A stretch of 9,248 bases of DNA from Chloroflexota bacterium (GTDB taxonomy: Bacteria > Chloroflexota > Anaerolineae > Promineifilales > Promineifilaceae): NCBI GenBank assembly GCA_008501785.1, contig QQUD01000095.1:1-9248 (forward strand), in the 5' to 3' direction. A model generated the notes under the pieces. The model worked only from the letters and a program-made list of their open reading frames with translations. It had not been told where the DNA came from and ran no database searches. This document shows positions 6,468-9,248 of this stretch, piece after piece. Both the position numbers and the translations under genes were made by a program. Each line of letters begins with the position of its first letter. Positions within the stretch are counted from its first letter, which is position 1.

Positions 6468-7556
6468 ATGGATCAAACAACAATCTTAGCTGTTGATGAT
6501 GACCGCACCATATTGGAGAGTGTCAGCATTGTCTTGGAACTTGCCGGGTATAATTTGCTAACTGCTGTCAACCCAATTCAGGCGCTTGATACCATGAATC
6601 ATCATGTGCCAGACTTGATTGTATCTGACATCAATATGCCGAAAATGGATGGGTATGAATTTTACGAAGCTGTTAGAAATAATTCTGAGTGGGTATCGAT
6701 CCCTTTCATCTTTTTGTCTGCGCTGCGCGAACAAAAGGATGTACGAGCTGGCTATAAACTAGGGGCTGATCATTACCTGCTAAAGCCTTTTTCTGCGGAA
6801 GATTTACTAATTGCAGTTGAATCGCGTTTACAACGTTCGGCAGATATCAAAGCTGTTGCTGAACAAGAAGTTGAATCTACCAAACAACAGTTACTACACA
6901 TTTTTGACCATGAGCTACGCACCCCTTTAACTTTTATCCAAGGCTATCTCTCTATGCTACAAGAAGGAGATGTGGTTTCGAAAACGATTCTAAATGGAAT
7001 GCATCATGGCGTCAATCGCCTTAACAAGCTGGTCGAAGATTTAATGTTGGTTGTTCGTCTTGAAAATGAGCTGGTGGAAAAGGATATTTCGGATTATGGT
7101 TTTAATTTTAATGTAAGTGTTGAAATTGAAGCGGCCGTAAACAAACTTAAACCATTGGCTGCAAAACAAAATATCAAAATATTACAAAAAGTCGACAGCC
7201 ATTGCGCTGTATTTGGTATTTCACGCTATATGCGAGATGTTTTTGAACGGTTGATCGAGAATGCGATTAAGTTTAGTGAGAAAAACGGCCGTATCACCAT
7301 CACCACCAAACAATCAAATAAGTGCCTTTTTATATCAATTCGTGATGAAGGCATCGGCATTGCACCTGACAAGGTAAGGCATATTTTTAATCGTTTTCAG
7401 CAAATTGACCGAAACAAAATTGAGCAGCAAGGTGTGGGGTTAGGATTGGCAATATCTGAAAGGCTTGTCCAACACCACGGTGGCACCATTTCAGTCAAAA
7501 GCAAGCTAGGATCAGGCAGTATGTTTACTGTTTCATTGCCCATTCAAAGCCATTAG
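6468..7556 (+). CDS. Receiver-histidine kinase hybrid (REC-HisKA-HATPase)
   Basis: A 362-residue soluble protein. The N-terminal receiver domain (about 5-118) has the acidic pair DDD near residue 9-11, phosphoacceptor Asp54 (VSDINMPKMDG), the conserved Ser/Thr position in FLSA, and Lys106 (LLKPFS), so it should be phosphorylatable. A short helix joins it to HisKA with His148 (IFDHELRTPLT). The ATPase domain has N-box Asn265 (ENAIKFS), G1 Asp293 (DEGIGIA) and G2 Gly322 (GVGLGLA). No PAS, GAF or membrane segment is present, so its input is probably phosphate arriving at the receiver, most simply from the kinase encoded immediately upstream. The true output partner is not in the window. Receiver-first kinases are common in bacteria with large two-component repertoires, including cyanobacteria and Chloroflexota. 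Confidence 0.92.
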   Translation: MDQTTILAVDDDRTILESVSIVLELAGYNLLTAVNPIQALDTMNHHVPDLIVSDINMPKMDGYEFYEAVRNNSEWVSIPFIFLSALREQKDVRAGYKLGADHYLLKPFSAEDLLIAVESRLQRSADIKAVAEQEVESTKQQLLHIFDHELRTPLTFIQGYLSMLQEGDVVSKTILNGMHHGVNRLNKLVEDLMLVVRLENELVEKDISDYGFNFNVSVEIEAAVNKLKPLAAKQNIKILQKVDSHCAVFGISRYMRDVFERLIENAIKFSEKNGRITITTKQSNKCLFISIRDEGIGIAPDKVRHIFNRFQQIDRNKIEQQGVGLGLAISERLVQHHGGTISVKSKLGSGSMFTVSLPIQSH

Positions 7557-7798
7557 TATCCATTAATGTCTCGAAGATTGAATGTTTGGTTCTAAATCAA
7601 GTATGATATGTAAGATAAATTACCAATTCTTATTGATTGCTGCATTAACACAGCTTATTCATTCTGTTGATTTCAAACAGGTGAATCCAATGATTTTTTA
7701 GTACAAAGAACACATTGTCCTTAGCTATCCAGTCACATAAACTAAAATCAGAAAATAAAGATTTCTTTTGAAACCCAACTGTCAGCAATCCGAGTAAT

Positions 7799-9248
7799 AT
7801 GTTATCAGTGTCAAAGAATGAATTTCCCAATCATTTAGATGTACCGTTTCAACTCCTGCTTAAGCACCCGTCTCTCATTGTGTTTATCAAGGATAGAAAC
7901 GGCCGTTTCACGTTCATGAACACAGCTGGTACCCGGTTCCTTGGCTTATCACTCGATGACATCATTGGCAAAGACGAAACCGCCCTTTTTGGCACAACTG
8001 CTGGATTCGAAGGGTGGGAAACCGACCGACATGTTATCACAAGCGGGCAGCCCCTCACACTTGAGACACATTGGTTGGCCCAGGGCGAAATATGTGCTCT
8101 TAAAACCACAAAGTATCCTTACACAACGCAGGAAGGCACCATTGTGGGTGTTATTGGCATTAGCCATCAGCAAGAGGAAAACGGCCGTTCTGCCCAAACC
8201 CCTCCCCATTCAAATACAATCAACACAACCCAAAGCCTCCTTCCAAAAGAATCAGGGCCAGTTAAACCAACAACCACCCAACAACAATCATCATCAGCAC
8301 CAGCAGAAACGCATATTCTCGAACAAAATCGTTCCCTGATCGCCCTACAATCTGCCATGAGTGCTGTCACATCCAGCTTAGATCTAAACCATGTATTGGA
8401 AAACTTTGCCTGGGAAATGGTCTATCTTCTCAACGCAGACGACTGTATCATTTTCAACTGGGATCACAAGAACCAGACAATTACAAAAATGGGTTCCTAC
8501 CAGCTGCAAACACATCATCCAAAAGACAAAACGTATACACTTGATACATTTCCATTATTCAAACAGGTTGTTATCGATCGATTTGCCCAACAAATAACCA
8601 TTGATCAGATAAACACGTCATTCCCTGAACAAAACCATTTAAAAATGGCAGGCATTCGATCTTTACTCATATTGCCTATGTTATTAAGAGGAGAGGTCGT
8701 TGGTCTCGTTGGCATTATCAAACAACATCATACATACACCTTTTCAGATCAAGAAATAACAGTTGCCCAAATGTTGGCCAACCAGGCAGCAAGCAGCATT
8801 GTCAATGCCCAACTCTATCAACAACTCGAAGAAACAAACCATGCGTTGCAGGTAAGCAATGATGAGTTAGATGCCTTTTCTCGCACAGTCGCACATGATT
8901 TAAAAGGACCGCTTGGCATTATTATTGGATTTAGCAGTCTCATTACTTCACAAAATGACATGCTCCCCGAAGGCGAAACATTAGACTATTTGACGATGAT
9001 AAAAAATAATGGTGAAAAAATGAAAACCATTATTGATGAATTGTTGCTCTTAGCCAGGATTCGGCGAGAAGATGTTGCGTACAAACCAATACCGATGACA
9101 GCCTGCATATTGGAGGCCAAGTCTCGTCTATTGCTCATGATTGAACAGCATCAAGCAGAAATTATTGTTCCTTTCGATCTGCCAACAGCCTCAGGGTATG
9201 CTCCCTGGATCGAAGAAGTTTGGGTAAACTATCTGAGCAACGGTATCA
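7799..9248 (+). CDS. Soluble PAS-GAF histidine kinase, N-terminal part (3' end outside window)
   Basis: The frame is open from the in-frame stop at 7769-7771 to the window end; the first usable start is ATG 7799, giving 483 visible residues. The Shine-Dalgarno is poor, so the start is not certain. A PAS domain (about 17-125) shows the usual FIKDRNGRFTFMN and FLGLSLDDIIGKDE segments. A Gln/Thr/Ser/Pro-rich linker (about 130-175) leads to a GAF domain (about 180-340), ending in the GLVGIIKQHHTYTFSDQE and QMLANQAASSI pattern typical of GAF domains. A coiled coil precedes HisKA with His366 (RTVAHDLKGPLG). The sequence stops near the expected N-box (WVNYLSNGI), so most of the ATPase domain is missing from the window. 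There is no transmembrane segment or visible cofactor-binding signature. A 242-bp gap separates it from the hybrid kinase, so it probably has its own promoter. It likely belongs to the same signalling locus. Confidence 0.9.
   Translation, partial: MLSVSKNEFPNHLDVPFQLLLKHPSLIVFIKDRNGRFTFMNTAGTRFLGLSLDDIIGKDETALFGTTAGFEGWETDRHVITSGQPLTLETHWLAQGEICALKTTKYPYTTQEGTIVGVIGISHQQEENGRSAQTPPHSNTINTTQSLLPKESGPVKPTTTQQQSSSAPAETHILEQNRSLIALQSAMSAVTSSLDLNHVLENFAWEMVYLLNADDCIIFNWDHKNQTITKMGSYQLQTHHPKDKTYTLDTFPLFKQVVIDRFAQQITIDQINTSFPEQNHLKMAGIRSLLILPMLLRGEVVGLVGIIKQHHTYTFSDQEITVAQMLANQAASSIVNAQLYQQLEETNHALQVSNDELDAFSRTVAHDLKGPLGIIIGFSSLITSQNDMLPEGETLDYLTMIKNNGEKMKTIIDELLLLARIRREDVAYKPIPMTACILEAKSRLLLMIEQHQAEIIVPFDLPTASGYAPWIEEVWVNYLSNGI

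Larger units (their letters stand above)
1330..8189. repeat. Dispersed palindrome AACGGCCGTT (six exact copies, two related)
   Basis: Exact copies are at 1330-1339, 2053-2062, 2543-2552, 3646-3655, 7898-7907 and 8180-8189. A 9/10 copy is at 7284-7293, and a core-only CGGCCG at 7132-7137. All are within coding sequence: four in the protease, two (inexact) in the hybrid kinase, two in the PAS-GAF kinase. They are read as T-A-V (1330, 2053, 3646) or N-G-R (2543, 7284, 7898, 8180). None is in the transporter, the membrane kinase or the intergenic regions. The listed span covers first to last copy and is not a continuous repeat. Confidence 0.85.

Noticed and set aside
7582..7701. 39-residue + strand open frame starting MFGSKSSMICK in the 242-bp gap
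   Set aside because: It has no good Shine-Dalgarno, no recognisable motif, and unremarkable composition. I saw no reason to prefer it over chance.
7645..7830. 61-residue open frame on the - strand between the hybrid kinase and the PAS-GAF kinase
   Set aside because: It overlaps the start of the well-supported PAS-GAF kinase, has no recognisable domain, and lies in AT-rich intergenic sequence where such frames arise by chance.

Overview
The window is about 9.2 kb of ordinary bacterial chromosome at moderate GC. Every recognisable gene is on the + strand. The best guess for the source is a member of the Chloroflexota (Anaerolineae or Caldilineae-like). The grounds are the S8 protease, whose Pro/Thr-rich spacer ends in a short hydrophobic FVPLIV-type tail that I associate with secreted Chloroflexota proteins, and the density of multi-domain histidine kinases. 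This assignment is an inference; no rRNA or other marker gene is present.

Layout. (1) Bases 1-941 are the C-terminal part of a major facilitator superfamily transporter whose start lies outside the window. (2) Bases 942-1135 form a regulatory gap with phased TTAAGA/TTAACA repeats, a weak promoter and a 5'-UTR hairpin. (3) Bases 1136-4648 encode a 1170-residue secreted subtilisin-like (S8) protease. It carries an approximately eight-bladed PQQ-like beta-propeller inserted between its propeptide and catalytic domain, eight GYGWLG[S/G]T repeats, and a threefold 16-residue Pro/Thr repeat. (4) Bases 4649-4995 are non-coding and hold a 162-bp element made of three successive long-loop inverted repeats, plus a separate 7-bp inverted repeat nearer the next gene. 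(5) Bases 4996-6447 and 6468-7556 are a two-gene operon: a membrane histidine kinase and a receiver-histidine kinase hybrid. (6) Bases 7799-9248 are the N-terminal 483 codons of a soluble PAS-GAF-histidine kinase that runs off the end of the window.

The right half is a signalling locus: three kinases and one receiver domain, with no DNA-binding or enzymatic output domain in view. Phosphotransfer between the membrane kinase and the hybrid's receiver is the natural guess. The protease and transporter are neighbours without a demonstrable functional link.

The most unusual signal cuts across genes. The 10-bp palindrome AACGGCCGTT occurs six times exactly, and CGGCCG eight times in all. Every copy is inside a coding sequence and the copies use two different reading frames, which suggests a DNA-level role comparable to the HIP1 palindrome of cyanobacteria. 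The 162-bp palindromic element and the domain-insertion protease are the other main leads.
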